This document shows, one piece after another, positions 1 through 7,881 of a stretch of DNA of 64,000 nt. Within the stretch, counting starts at the first letter, position 1; every line of letters starts with the position of its first letter. The notes under the pieces were generated by a model. That model was given only the letters and a program-made list of their open reading frames with translations. It searched no databases and had not been told where the DNA came from. The DNA is from VRUE01 sp035260485 (GTDB lineage Bacteria; Actinomycetota; Thermoleophilia; Solirubrobacterales; 70-9), in NCBI GenBank assembly GCA_035260485.1, contig DATFVC010000055.1, positions 1 to 64,000 of the forward strand. The letters run 5' to 3'. Made by a program: the position numbers and the translations under genes.

Positions 1-480
1 CCCCGCCCCGAGCCGCTCGCCGACGCCCTGGAACTCGAAGAGGAGCACGATGTCGAAATCGCCGCCGCGCAGGCGCGGCGCGATCTCCTCCGATTCCCCC
101 TCCGCGAGGCTGACCTCCACGCCGGGATGGGAGGTGCGGAACCTGGCAACCGCCTCGGGCACGAGCGTCGCCCCCGCGGTGGGGAAGGAGGCGATCCGCA
201 ACCGGCCGCCGCGACCGCCGGCGATCGCTGCGACCTCGGCCTCGGCGTCGTCCATCCGGGTCAGAATCCCCTCGGCGTGGCCGGCCAGCACGGCCCCCGC
301 GGCGGTCGGTCGCACGCCGCGGCGGTCGCGCTCGATCAACGGTGCGCCCAGCTCGCCCTCCAGCGTCGCGATCGCCTGCGATACCGCCGATTGCGAGTAG
401 GAGAGGGCATCGGCGGCATCCGAGAAGGAGCCGCGGGCGACAACCTCCTGCAGAACCTTCAGCCGGCTGGCGTTCAGCAT
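1..480 (-). CDS. LysR-family transcriptional regulator (3' end cut by window edge)
   Basis: The first 160 codons are visible, starting at the ATG complementary to 478-480. The N-terminus is a typical LysR winged helix-turn-helix: VARGSFSDAADAL, then SYSQSAVSQAIATLE and GAPLIERDRRGVRPT. The start of the effector-binding domain follows (GRLRIASFPTAGATLVP). It should act as a homotetrameric DNA-binding regulator that responds to a small molecule. The gene is divergent from the universal stress protein gene at 592, and LysR proteins often control a divergent neighbour. The ligand cannot be told from this part. Confidence 0.9.
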   Translation of the reverse strand, partial: MLNASRLKVLQEVVARGSFSDAADALSYSQSAVSQAIATLEGELGAPLIERDRRGVRPTAAGAVLAGHAEGILTRMDDAEAEVAAIAGGRGGRLRIASFPTAGATLVPEAVARFRTSHPGVEVSLAEGESEEIAPRLRGGDFDIVLLFEFQGVGERLGAG

Positions 481-591
481 CAGTAAAGCTTATCTAACGC
501 ATAGGCAATAGCAGTTGTGCTGATACAAGGATCTTGCGACCATCGGAGCGAACTTCGTTTCGCAAGATCAAATCCGAACAAGGAGATACCG

Positions 592-1269
592 ATGGCCTTG
601 AGGATCATCGTTTCCTACGACGACACCGACAACGACCGCGATGCGCTGGCGCTGGGACGACTGCTTGCCTTCTCGGGCGCGGAGCTTTCGCTCGCCTACG
701 TCCGCCACGCCCAAGGTGGGGCGCTCGAGCAGAAGGAGGCAGAGGAGCTGCTGGCCCGCGGCGCTGCCTCGCTCGGGGCTCCGGACATGCCTCGCCATGT
801 CATCGTCAATCCCGGCACCAGCGTCGGCCTCGCCGAACTGGCCGAGCGCGAGAACGCCGACGTCATCGTCTTCGGCTCCGAGTACCGGACCGCGGCCGGC
901 ACGGTAAAGCCGGGAATTTCGGCCCACAAACTGCTGCTTGGCGGCCCGGCGGCGATCGCCGTTGCCCCTGCCGGCATGCGCGAGCACCCGTCGGCGGGAA
1001 TCAACACGATCGGCATCCTCGACGAGGGCGACGTGGCGGCCCGGGATACCGCCAACAGTCTGGCCTCGGCACTCGGCGCCAGCGTCGTCGATTTCAGCGG
1101 CCGGCCGGTCGACCTGCTCGTGGTCGGCTCGCGGCCTGAGTCGCCCCAGGGGAAAGTCACCCTCAGCGCCTCCAGCGACTACGCGGTCGAGGCCGCGACT
1201 TACCCGGTCCTGGTGGTCGCGCGCGGCGTCCCCCTCAGCTTCGGGGCACCACAGCCTCAGGTCGCCTAG
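592..1269 (+). CDS. Universal stress protein, tandem UspA domains
   Basis: A 225-residue cytoplasmic protein with two Usp folds. The first starts with LRIIVSYDDTDNDRDAL and ends with VFGSEYRT...KLLLGGPAAIAVAP. The second is shorter and ends VVGSRPESPQGKV...YPVLVVAR. Both keep the small Gly/Ser-rich ATP-loop pattern of the family. The ATG at 592 is preferred over an upstream in-frame ATG at 517, because AAGGAG at 580-585 lies at ideal spacing and the Usp fold begins right there. It is divergent from the LysR gene and tail-to-tail (4-bp overlap) with the next gene. Its role in stress tolerance is inferred from the family. Confidence 0.88.
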   Translation: MALRIIVSYDDTDNDRDALALGRLLAFSGAELSLAYVRHAQGGALEQKEAEELLARGAASLGAPDMPRHVIVNPGTSVGLAELAERENADVIVFGSEYRTAAGTVKPGISAHKLLLGGPAAIAVAPAGMREHPSAGINTIGILDEGDVAARDTANSLASALGASVVDFSGRPVDLLVVGSRPESPQGKVTLSASSDYAVEAATYPVLVVARGVPLSFGAPQPQVA

Positions 1270-1712
1270 GGGCCTTTGACGACAAGGACGACGGCCGCGA
1301 TCTTCGGGTCGCGGCCGTCGATCCGCTTCCGCGCCTCTGCCCACTCGATCGGCGTCGAGCCGTTGTTGCCGGAGGCCATCTGCGCTGCGGCTGCGTCGAC
1401 CGAGTCGGCCTCGACCACGACGACTGGTGGCAGCGGCGTCTCGGTCTCGGCTGCCTCGATCAGTCGCCGGGTCACGTCCTCGGCCGAGCGCAGCGCGTTC
1501 GACCAGCCCTGTCCATAGGCGAGATCGGGACCGTCGAGGGCCCGCCCCTCGAGGATCGTCAGCTTGCTCTCACGAGGTTCCCACTCCTGTTCGCCGAGCT
1601 CGAAGGTGTGGCCTGCGATCCATGGCTTGAGGATCTCCTGCAGCTCGGCGTCGCCGATGTTGAAGACCCGGGCGTGATGGAGGGGCGACCTGACCTCGAC
1701 ATGGAAGGGCAC
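1266..1712 (-). CDS. Conserved hypothetical protein
   Basis: A 148-residue soluble protein with no signal peptide or membrane segment. It has a mixed N-terminal part (FHVEVRSPLHHARVFNIGD) and a C-terminal part with a hydrophobic strand (KIAAVVLVVKGP). I do not recognise a family. Codon use and third-position GC match the neighbours, which supports a real gene. Its stop overlaps the usp stop by 4 bp, and its start is 24 bp from the divergent HAD gene start, so the two may share a promoter region. Confidence 0.7.
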   Translation of the reverse strand: MPFHVEVRSPLHHARVFNIGDAELQEILKPWIAGHTFELGEQEWEPRESKLTILEGRALDGPDLAYGQGWSNALRSAEDVTRRLIEAAETETPLPPVVVVEADSVDAAAAQMASGNNGSTPIEWAEARKRIDGRDPKIAAVVLVVKGP

Positions 1713-1736
1713 CTTCCAACCTTATGCTCTCGCGCC

Positions 1737-2393
1737 ATGGACCTGCCTACGCCCACCGCCGTCGTCTTCGACAACGACGGTCTGCTGCTCGACACCGAGT
1801 CGGTCTGGACCCGGGCCGAGCGCGACCTCTTCGAGCGCCGTGGGCTCGAGTTCACGCCCGTGGACAAGCGCGAGCTGGTCGGCACCTCAGCCGAGATCGC
1901 CGGCGGCATCCTCGAGCGTCGCCTCGGCGAGCCGGACCGCGCATTGGCGCTGATCGACGAGCTGAACGAGCTGGTGGTCGCCGAGCTGGAGCATGGGGTG
2001 GAGGCGATGATCGGCGCGCGCGAGCTGCTGCATGCGCTGAAGGGACGTGGCACGCCGATCGGCCTGGTCTCCAACTCGCCACTTGCCTTCGTTCGGCGCT
2101 CGTTGGAGATAGTCGGCTTCGACGATCGCTTCGACGTCGTGATCAGTGCCCACGAAGTCGCGGCGCCGAAGCCCTCGCCGGATCCCTACCTCGAGGCCTG
2201 TCGCCGGCTCGGGGTCGAGCCAGGCCCCGAGGTCGTCGCCCTAGAGGATTCGCCCACAGGCGTAGCCGCAGCACGAGCCGCCGGCCTGACCGTGATCGGC
2301 GTTCCGTCGCTGGAAGGCATGGCGCTGGAGGAGGCACACGAGATCGCCGACTCGCTCCAAGACACCGTAATAGCCCGCCGCCTAGCCCTCTAG
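1737..2393 (+). CDS. HAD-superfamily phosphatase (beta-phosphoglucomutase/GPH-like)
   Basis: A 218-residue haloacid dehalogenase-fold hydrolase. All four HAD motifs are visible. Motif I is VVFDNDGLLLDTE, with the nucleophile Asp and the acid/base Asp two residues later. Motif II is GLVSNS, the motif III Lys is in APKPSPDPYL, and motif IV is ALEDSPTG. The helical cap between motifs I and II is the C1 type of the phosphoglucomutase/phosphoglycolate phosphatase group. The ATG at 1737 directly precedes the fold; a longer frame runs upstream but overlaps the divergent gene. The substrate is not predictable. A hairpin lies just after the stop. Confidence 0.88.
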   Translation: MDLPTPTAVVFDNDGLLLDTESVWTRAERDLFERRGLEFTPVDKRELVGTSAEIAGGILERRLGEPDRALALIDELNELVVAELEHGVEAMIGARELLHALKGRGTPIGLVSNSPLAFVRRSLEIVGFDDRFDVVISAHEVAAPKPSPDPYLEACRRLGVEPGPEVVALEDSPTGVAAARAAGLTVIGVPSLEGMALEEAHEIADSLQDTVIARRLAL

Positions 2394-2446
2394 CCGCCGA
2401 CGGGCCTACAACGTCGCCTATGGACACGTTTTAGGCCCGTCGGCGG
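2394..2446. repeat. Inverted repeat between convergent genes (hairpin family B)
   Basis: Perfect 15-bp arms at 2394-2408 and 2432-2446 surround a 23-nt loop that contains CCTATGG. It begins right after the HAD stop codon and faces the convergent gene ending at 2453, so it could terminate transcription from both sides. There is no T-run, so an intrinsic terminator role is uncertain. The stem resembles the one at 10047-10095 (both contain GGGCCTA). Confidence 0.75.
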
Positions 2447-2452
2447 TGGTAT

Positions 2453-3307
2453 TCAGCCGCGCAGCACTCGGCGGCGGCGGAGGACTCGCTCGCAGATTTC
2501 AGTGAGCTCGGTCACCTTGTGCTTGTCCTCCACCGAAAGGTCGCCCCTCAACGCTGCGTTCGCCGCCTCGCCCGCCTCGCCTCGCCTCGCCTCCAGCTCG
2601 GCCATGTCCTTCTCGTGGCCGGGATCGGCCAGCGCGCCGCCGAGCTCGACCAGCATCGCCTCCAGCGCGACCCGCAGCTGCAGCGCCGCCTCGCGCCACC
2701 GGCCGGCGTCGAGATCGGCCCGAGCGCGCAGGATCAGCGTCTCGCAGGCGTCGACGCGCTCGCGGCCGCCAAGCACCGCGGCGAGTCGCTCCTGTGGGCG
2801 CAGCTCTTCGTCGCGCTGGCGCCGCCGCGAGCCGCTCGTGGTGCGGACGTCGACCTCGCGTGCGGCGGAGAAGCGACCGGTGGCAACCTCCTTGCCGCTG
2901 CCGTGGCCGATTCGCATGGCCGCGGCCCGCTCCGTCCTCAGTTCGGTCCCAAGTGGATCGGCGCTTGCCGCGGCGTGCGCGTGGAGGGCCCGATTGAGCA
3001 GGCCGATCGCGTCGGCGACCGCCGCCTCGATCGAGTCCTCGGAGGCGATCGCCTCCTGCAGCCAGCGGTCTGCCTCGGCACCCGACTCGAAGGGCTCCTC
3101 AGCTCGTACGACAGTGATCCGGCTCAGTGGCAGTGACTCGAGGTCCGCCCCGGAGTCGGACTCCTTCGGCCGGCGCCGGCGCCGGCGCCGGCGGGGCGGA
3201 GGCGGGGCGCCGACGGTTTCGACCACGAGCACCCGTTGCCCGTCCTCGCTACGAGCCAGGTAGCGGCCATCCGGCACGTCAAGCGCACCGGGGAACTCGA
3301 ACTGCAC
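2453..3307 (-). CDS. Conserved hypothetical protein with Arg-rich linker
   Basis: About 284 residues, starting at a GTG (complement of 3305-3307). A small N-terminal beta segment (FEFPGALDVPDGRYLARSED) is followed by a Pro-Arg8 linker, encoded by a GGCGCC-type GC repeat around 3168-3194. A long helical C-terminal domain with many Glu/Arg/Ala follows. No signal peptide or membrane span is seen. The frame stays open for several codons upstream (reading LLAQLFGF) but has no ATG, GTG or TTG there. It lies 43 bp downstream of the lytic transglycosylase gene and is probably co-transcribed with it. Function unknown. Confidence 0.65.
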   Translation of the reverse strand: MQFEFPGALDVPDGRYLARSEDGQRVLVVETVGAPPPPRRRRRRRRPKESDSGADLESLPLSRITVVRAEEPFESGAEADRWLQEAIASEDSIEAAVADAIGLLNRALHAHAAASADPLGTELRTERAAAMRIGHGSGKEVATGRFSAAREVDVRTTSGSRRRQRDEELRPQERLAAVLGGRERVDACETLILRARADLDAGRWREAALQLRVALEAMLVELGGALADPGHEKDMAELEARRGEAGEAANAALRGDLSVEDKHKVTELTEICERVLRRRRVLRG

Positions 3308-3350
3308 GAATCCGAAGAGCTGGGCCAGGAGCCCGATTCTCCTAGGTCGT

Positions 3351-6053
3351 CTATTCCGGCGCGGCTGGAGACTTGCCGGGTTCGACGCCCGGCTTGTCCT
3401 TGCCGGCGGGCAGCGAGTACTTCGAGGGCCCGCTGGGCACGGTCGGGTTTTCGATCTTCCCGAGTCGCTTGATCAGCCGGTCCCACTTGTCCGGCGCGAG
3501 TTCGCCGAAGCCCGGGAAGAGGGCGCTGGAGCCGCCGAGGCTGCTGAGGAAGTCCGCCATCCTGTGGCCCCAGACCGTTTCGTCGCCCTCGTTGTATTCG
3601 GCGTGGCTGAGCGGCACCCCGTTTTCGTCGGCGAAGCCCATCTCGATCGAGCCGCCCGCGACGAAGGTGGCGATCTGCTGCCCGGCCGAAACCCGGTCGC
3701 CGGCTCGCACGGTCGCCTGCACGCCCTCGTAGACGAAGATCACCCGCCCGGCTTCGGGCCCGTCGAGAAGGCGGTAGAGGACGCCGCCGCCTTCCGGCCA
3801 GCCCAGCGCCCCGGTGGCGAGGATCTGCGCGTCGCCGACCGCCAGGATCGGGCCGGCGCCGGTGAAGTCGACCCCCTGGTCGATCCTGCCCTGGGTCGCG
3901 CTCACGAACGGGCTCACGTATTCGGCTTCGAAACCGGGGGAGTAGCCGACGTGGACGTGGTCGTAGTGGTCGGGTAGGGCAAAGCTGGTTTCTCCCGGCA
4001 GGTCCTCGAGCGAGATCACCTGGTGTGGCTGCATCGTCCCCTGCAGTTGCAGCACCGTTTTGATCAGCTCGTCGGTGAGGGTCCCCGGGCCCTGGTGGCC
4101 GGTGACCGGCACCCCGTCGATTTCGGCGATGTCGACGGCGCCGCCGGTTGAGTGCTCGGAGACGTTGCCGGAGGTGGTCAGGTAGCTGTGGCCGCATTTG
4201 AGCGCCGTGATCCCCAGCTGGAAGCCTTTTGCGGAGAGGTACTCGAGCATCGCCAGCACGCGGCGGTCGATCTGGCCGGTGGCGATGTCGGTGCGCCCGC
4301 AGGGGTAGATCGAGAGCTGCTTGTCGGCGAGAACGCGCTGCTCCAGCGCCTCCTTGGAGAGCAGCAGCACGCCGGCCCCGCCGAGGCCGGCGGTCAGCGG
4401 GTTCTCGCCCTTGGCGCTGTAGATCGCCGTCGCTTCGAGCAGCTTCCAGCCGTCGAGGATCGGCTTGGGGTCGATCCGGGGCGCGCCCCGGCCGGCGGGC
4501 CGGATCGAGAAGTTGATGTGCGGATCGACGCCGCCCTCGCCGGCCCCGATCCGGGCCAGCACCGTCCCAGCGATAACCCTCGAGCCAACATCGAGAGTTC
4601 CGGAAGTGCCGGTTACGGCCTTCTCGGCTCCGACCCGTGCATCTTCCTGGGCCCGCTTGTCGACCCGGCCTGGCAGCGCGTACAGCCGCGGACGAAGGTT
4701 CTGACTTTCGGTAGGCACTCGCTCTTCGCTGCCGCTGGAAGCCACGACGGAGCGGTGGTGGCGGACGAACCTGCCCAGCTCGGCATAGGTGAAGCGGTTG
4801 CCGTAGGCATCTTCGAGGACCAGAAAGCGACCCAGCTTCTTCGAGCTGCCCAGCTTCTTGATCACGCCGTCGTTGACGGCAACGACCGGGGACCCCTCGC
4901 TGGCGAAGATGTTGATCCCACGCCGGGTCGGCGAGGAGGAGATCACTTCGGCGGCGTTGCCGTATTCCTTGCGCACCTTGGGCGTCGCTTTGCTCAGCGC
5001 CGCGCGGGCGGAGATGTCATCGGCGTAGCGGGCGTCGGCGGCGACCGGGAAGTGGGCGCCCTCGGTCAGCCCGGTCAGCGAGCCGACCAGCTCGGTCGGC
5101 AGCTTGCCGTAGGCGCGGGCATAGAGCAGCACCTCCTGCACGTACCAGTCGGCGTGGTTGTAGGCGAAGATCGCGTGGTAGAGGTCGCCGCTGCCGCCTG
5201 CGACCTTGAGGTAATGGGCGGCGGCGCAGATCGCGTCGACCGGGTTGTAGGGGTCCTTGCGGCCGTCGCCGTTGGCGTCGAGCCCGTATTCCTCCCAGCT
5301 CGAGGGCATGAACTGCATCCAGCCGAGCGCGCCGGCGGTGGAGGGGCCCATGTTGGTGCCGAACGCGGTCTCGATTTTGTTGATCGAGGCGAGCACCTCC
5401 CAGGGGATGCCGTACTCAGTACCGCAGGCCTGGTAGATCGGCAGCAGGAAGGGCGGGATCTCGAAGGAGTCGATGACGAAATTGGGGACGCCCAGCGGAG
5501 CCGGGCCGAAAGGAGCGATCGTCGTCGTCGGGTTGGCGCTGGTCGGGGCGCCGCCGTTGCCGAACTGCGAGCCGCCATTCGAGCTTTCGGCCTGCGGCTG
5601 ATCGCCGGCGGTCGCGCTCGGGGCGCTGACCCCGCCGCCGCTTGGCGCGTTCGAGGTGCCGAGACTCTGGTTCTGCTGAACGCCACCGACACTGCCGTCG
5701 CCACCGCTGGCTTCCGCGGCATTGAGGCTGGCGCCGGTGTGGACCTTTTCGACCGGCTTCGGCTTCGCGGGAGCTTCCGATTCAGCCGGCGCTTCCGCTT
5801 CCTCGCTCGTGTCGGAGGCCGATTCGCAGTCGGGGTCTTCGAGGTCGACCAAACCGTCGCCATCGTCGTCGACTTCGTTCGCGCACGCCGGCGCCTGGGA
5901 GGACGGGAGGGCGGGGGTGGTGAGGATGCCCTTTGCGGCCTGGCTATCGCCGAGCCCGGGGGCCGATGGGTCGGCGCCAGCCATGCCGACACCGAGCGCG
6001 GTGAGCGCCGCGAAGCCGGCCAGAGCCATGATCAGTGCGAGCTTTTGTCTCAT
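3351..6053 (-). CDS. Secreted multidomain peptidoglycan hydrolase (lytic transglycosylase, LytM-like and M15-like domains)
   Basis: A 900-residue exported protein. Residues 1-27 form a signal peptide (LALIMALAGFAALTALGVGMAGA). Residues 61-76 are a Ca-binding DDDGDGLVDLEDPDC loop, followed by a low-complexity linker to about 180. A soluble-lytic-transglycosylase domain spans about 195-320, with the catalytic Glu at 228 in NKIETAFG, GWMQFMPSSW, and an EF-hand-like DANGDGRKD. A LytM/M23-like region (about 380-520) has DPHINF where active M23 enzymes have HxH, so it looks catalytically dead. A peptidase M15-like region has SEHSTGGAVDI (His633, Asp641) and DHVHVGY (His699, His701), consistent with a zinc site. 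A second LytM-like region follows at about 725-815. It likely remodels the cell wall during growth. Confidence 0.85.
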   Translation of the reverse strand: MRQKLALIMALAGFAALTALGVGMAGADPSAPGLGDSQAAKGILTTPALPSSQAPACANEVDDDGDGLVDLEDPDCESASDTSEEAEAPAESEAPAKPKPVEKVHTGASLNAAEASGGDGSVGGVQQNQSLGTSNAPSGGGVSAPSATAGDQPQAESSNGGSQFGNGGAPTSANPTTTIAPFGPAPLGVPNFVIDSFEIPPFLLPIYQACGTEYGIPWEVLASINKIETAFGTNMGPSTAGALGWMQFMPSSWEEYGLDANGDGRKDPYNPVDAICAAAHYLKVAGGSGDLYHAIFAYNHADWYVQEVLLYARAYGKLPTELVGSLTGLTEGAHFPVAADARYADDISARAALSKATPKVRKEYGNAAEVISSSPTRRGINIFASEGSPVVAVNDGVIKKLGSSKKLGRFLVLEDAYGNRFTYAELGRFVRHHRSVVASSGSEERVPTESQNLRPRLYALPGRVDKRAQEDARVGAEKAVTGTSGTLDVGSRVIAGTVLARIGAGEGGVDPHINFSIRPAGRGAPRIDPKPILDGWKLLEATAIYSAKGENPLTAGLGGAGVLLLSKEALEQRVLADKQLSIYPCGRTDIATGQIDRRVLAMLEYLSAKGFQLGITALKCGHSYLTTSGNVSEHSTGGAVDIAEIDGVPVTGHQGPGTLTDELIKTVLQLQGTMQPHQVISLEDLPGETSFALPDHYDHVHVGYSPGFEAEYVSPFVSATQGRIDQGVDFTGAGPILAVGDAQILATGALGWPEGGGVLYRLLDGPEAGRVIFVYEGVQATVRAGDRVSAGQQIATFVAGGSIEMGFADENGVPLSHAEYNEGDETVWGHRMADFLSSLGGSSALFPGFGELAPDKWDRLIKRLGKIENPTVPSGPSKYSLPAGKDKPGVEPGKSPAAPE

Positions 6054-6302
6054 GCGACAGCGCCTCTGTTCCCCGCGTGCACGAGCATGTCCCTACCCGT
6101 GTCCACCCTCTCCCCAAGCATCGAGCACGCCCACGCTACTGACTGGCACGGAGGTGCGCAACGCGCTATGGCGCCCCCCAACATGCCCTTAATCAACGGC
6201 CGACCCATGCCCGATGCTCGGCAGCATTTCAGCCTCCTCGGATGGGCCGGTTAATAACTTGTTTCAGCCTGCGGCCGCAGTTATTTTGAGCGGGCCTCTA
6301 AG
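6054..6302. promoter_or_regulatory. Divergent promoter/leader region with inverted repeats
   Basis: A 249-bp gap between the divergent cell-wall hydrolase and phasin-like genes. It holds an AATAACT/AGTTATT inverted repeat (6253-6259 and 6279-6285) centred on GCGGCCGC. On the minus strand there is a longer imperfect stem in which GATGCT pairs with AGCATT and CCCATGCC faces GGATGGG (about 6195-6247). The long structured 5' region would fit a regulated leader for the hydrolase, but it does not match any riboswitch I know. Confidence 0.35.
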
Positions 6303-6659
6303 GTGTTCCCGGTGAGCTTCGAAGACGACGATCAGGACAGCCTGCGGGCACGCAGTGAGCAGGCGATCGGCGAGCTTGCCCAAGCGCTGCTCGACAGCCA
6401 GGTGCTGGAGAACGCGGTGGCCGCAGCTTTCGGCGCTCGCGAGAAGGCGATGGAGGCTCAGCACGCGGCGATGGCGGCGCTCAACTTGCCTTCGGCCGGC
6501 GACGTCGAGCGCCTCGAACGCCGCCTGCGCTCGGTCTCGCAACGGCTCGATCAGGTCGAGGACGAGATCGACCGGGTTGCGCGCGAGATCGGCGGCCTGC
6601 GTCGGCAGCTGGCTGCTGATCGGCGCGACGACGACGCGGATCAGGCCGCAGAAGCTTAA
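6303..6659 (+). CDS. Small coiled-coil protein, phasin-like
   Basis: Up to 118 residues, from GTG at 6303 or GTG at 6312. The whole protein is helical and charged. The central stretch LNLPSAGDVERLERRL followed by heptad-like VSQRLDQVEDEID matches the pattern of small phasin/PHA-granule-associated proteins (NLPT-x-DVE-x-LE). That suggests a polyhydroxyalkanoate granule or membrane-surface role, but no PHA synthase gene is in the window. The 3' end is followed by a hairpin shared with the convergent phosphorylase gene. Confidence 0.65.
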   Translation: MFPVSFEDDDQDSLRARSEQAIGELAQALLDSQVLENAVAAAFGAREKAMEAQHAAMAALNLPSAGDVERLERRLRSVSQRLDQVEDEIDRVAREIGGLRRQLAADRRDDDADQAAEA

Positions 6660-6660
6660 C

Positions 6661-6685
6661 TCTAACCTTCGACTTGAAGGTTAGA
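6661..6685. terminator. Bidirectional hairpin terminator
   Basis: Perfect 10-bp arms TCTAACCTTC (6661-6670) and GAAGGTTAGA (6676-6685) with a 5-nt loop lie between convergent genes. The left arm contains the stop codon of the minus-strand phosphorylase gene. There is no long T-run on either strand. Confidence 0.65.
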
Positions 6686-7366
6686 TAGAGCCTTTGCGGC
6701 GGCTCGCCCGGCCTTTGCCGCCGCTCGCTCAAGAGCCTCGCCAGCGAGAACCTCGCCGCCCGCCGGTTCAGTGACGATCAGCACCGAGGCGGCGGCGATT
6801 CCCAGCGCGCGGGAGCGAGCTAGGACGGCGACCGTCTGCATGTCGGCAACCGCCGCTCCGCTGGCCACGCCTGGGTCGGCGTCGGCGGGCATCGTGTCGA
6901 GGCTCGCCACCGTCACCGCCCGCGCTTCATCCCCCAGCTCGGCGCGCAGGCTCTCGAGCAGCGATGGATCCGGCAGCACCGTCTCCCCCTGGGTAACGCC
7001 AAGCGCAGTGGCGCTGCCTGCGGCGGCAACCGCCGCGGTCGTCAGTATCAGGTCACCCGCTTGCAGCGTGGAGCTGAAGGCAGCGCAGGTGCCGACCCGC
7101 ACCACACGCTCCACACCCAGCTTCGCCAGGTCAGCTAGCACCAGCGCCGCGCTGGGCCCGCCCATCCCGGTCGCCTGGATCGTCAGCGCGTCGCCCGCCG
7201 CCATGCGGCCCGTGTAACCCCAGAGCCCGCGCGCGTGGTTGCTCATCTTCGGTTGCTCCAGCAACTCCTGGGCCAGCAGCAGCGAGCGGCCGGGGTCGCC
7301 GACCAGGATCGCATCCGGCGCCAGTGGAGCGGTGGGGCGAAGGCGAGCAGGCATTCCGCCGAGCAT
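6662..7366 (-). CDS. Nucleoside phosphorylase (PNP/uridine phosphorylase family)
   Basis: A 234-residue protein of the PNP_UDP_1 fold. Visible motifs are ILVGDPGRS (phosphate loop), GLWGYTG, IQATGMGGPSAALVL, the ribose/phosphate-binding RVGTCAAF, and a late VLIVTE. It should cleave purine nucleosides or uridine with phosphate to give ribose-1-phosphate and base (salvage). The specificity pocket cannot be read with confidence. An alternative start (MPAR) lies four codons downstream. It is divergent from the PII gene, with a 127-bp intergenic region. Confidence 0.85.
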   Translation of the reverse strand: MLGGMPARLRPTAPLAPDAILVGDPGRSLLLAQELLEQPKMSNHARGLWGYTGRMAAGDALTIQATGMGGPSAALVLADLAKLGVERVVRVGTCAAFSSTLQAGDLILTTAAVAAAGSATALGVTQGETVLPDPSLLESLRAELGDEARAVTVASLDTMPADADPGVASGAAVADMQTVAVLARSRALGIAAASVLIVTEPAGGEVLAGEALERAAAKAGRAAAKALSNLQVEG

Positions 7367-7493
7367 CCTTCCACTGATGAGAGAGCCACGCTTGGGATTT
7401 TCTCCATCCGTCTAAACACAGCTCCCGCGCTCGTTCGTAAGTTGATCTCCGTCCAAGCTGATCGCGACGAAGTCGGGCTGGAGGCCTGGCCGC

Positions 7494-7868
7494 ATGAAAA
7501 AGGTAGAAGCGTTCATTCGCCACGAGGCGTTCGAGCCGATCAGAGCCGAGTTGGTCGACAAGGGACTTCCGTCCCTGTCGATCAGCGAGGCCAAGGGCTC
7601 GGGTCGTCAGAAGGGGCTGGTCGAGCGCTACCGCGGTTCGGCCCTGACCGTCAGCGTCCGGCCCAAGCTGAAGCTCGAGGTCGTGGTCGAGGACAAGGAC
7701 AAGGCAGTGGTCGTCGAGGCGATCCTCAAGCACGCCCGCACGGGCGAGGTCGGCGACGGAAAGATCTTCGTCCTGCCGGTGGAGGAGGCGATTCGCATCC
7801 GCACCGGTGAGGGCGGAGAGACGGTGCTCCAGGCGCACTCCGAAGAGGAGGTCCTCACTTCCGACTAG
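7494..7868 (+). CDS. PII family signal transduction protein lacking the T-loop tyrosine
   Basis: A 124-residue PII protein. The N-terminal strand (MKKVEAFIRH), the GSGRQKG loop, LKLEVVVED, TGEVGDGKIFVLPVEE and IRIRTGEGGE are canonical and carry the ATP/2-oxoglutarate-binding residues. In the T-loop the usual RGAEYVV is replaced by RGSALTV, so the modifiable Tyr51 is missing. Uridylylation or adenylylation at that site is therefore ruled out by sequence. It is not next to amtB or glutamine synthetase. Instead a MerR/cyclase gene starts 13 bp after its stop, so the two probably form one transcript. The C-terminus has an extra acidic tail of about 10 residues. Confidence 0.88.
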   Translation: MKKVEAFIRHEAFEPIRAELVDKGLPSLSISEAKGSGRQKGLVERYRGSALTVSVRPKLKLEVVVEDKDKAVVVEAILKHARTGEVGDGKIFVLPVEEAIRIRTGEGGETVLQAHSEEEVLTSD

Positions 7869-7881
7869 CCTCGCCCCTTCG

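Noticed and set aside
3168..3194. GGCGCC tandem tract as a regulatory repeat
   Set aside because: It encodes the poly-Arg linker inside the gene at 2453-3307. A microsatellite role is possible but nothing more is visible.
4152..6254. A 700-codon plus-strand open frame
   Set aside because: It is antisense to the cell-wall hydrolase, whose motifs are clear on the minus strand. High GC makes long spurious frames common here.
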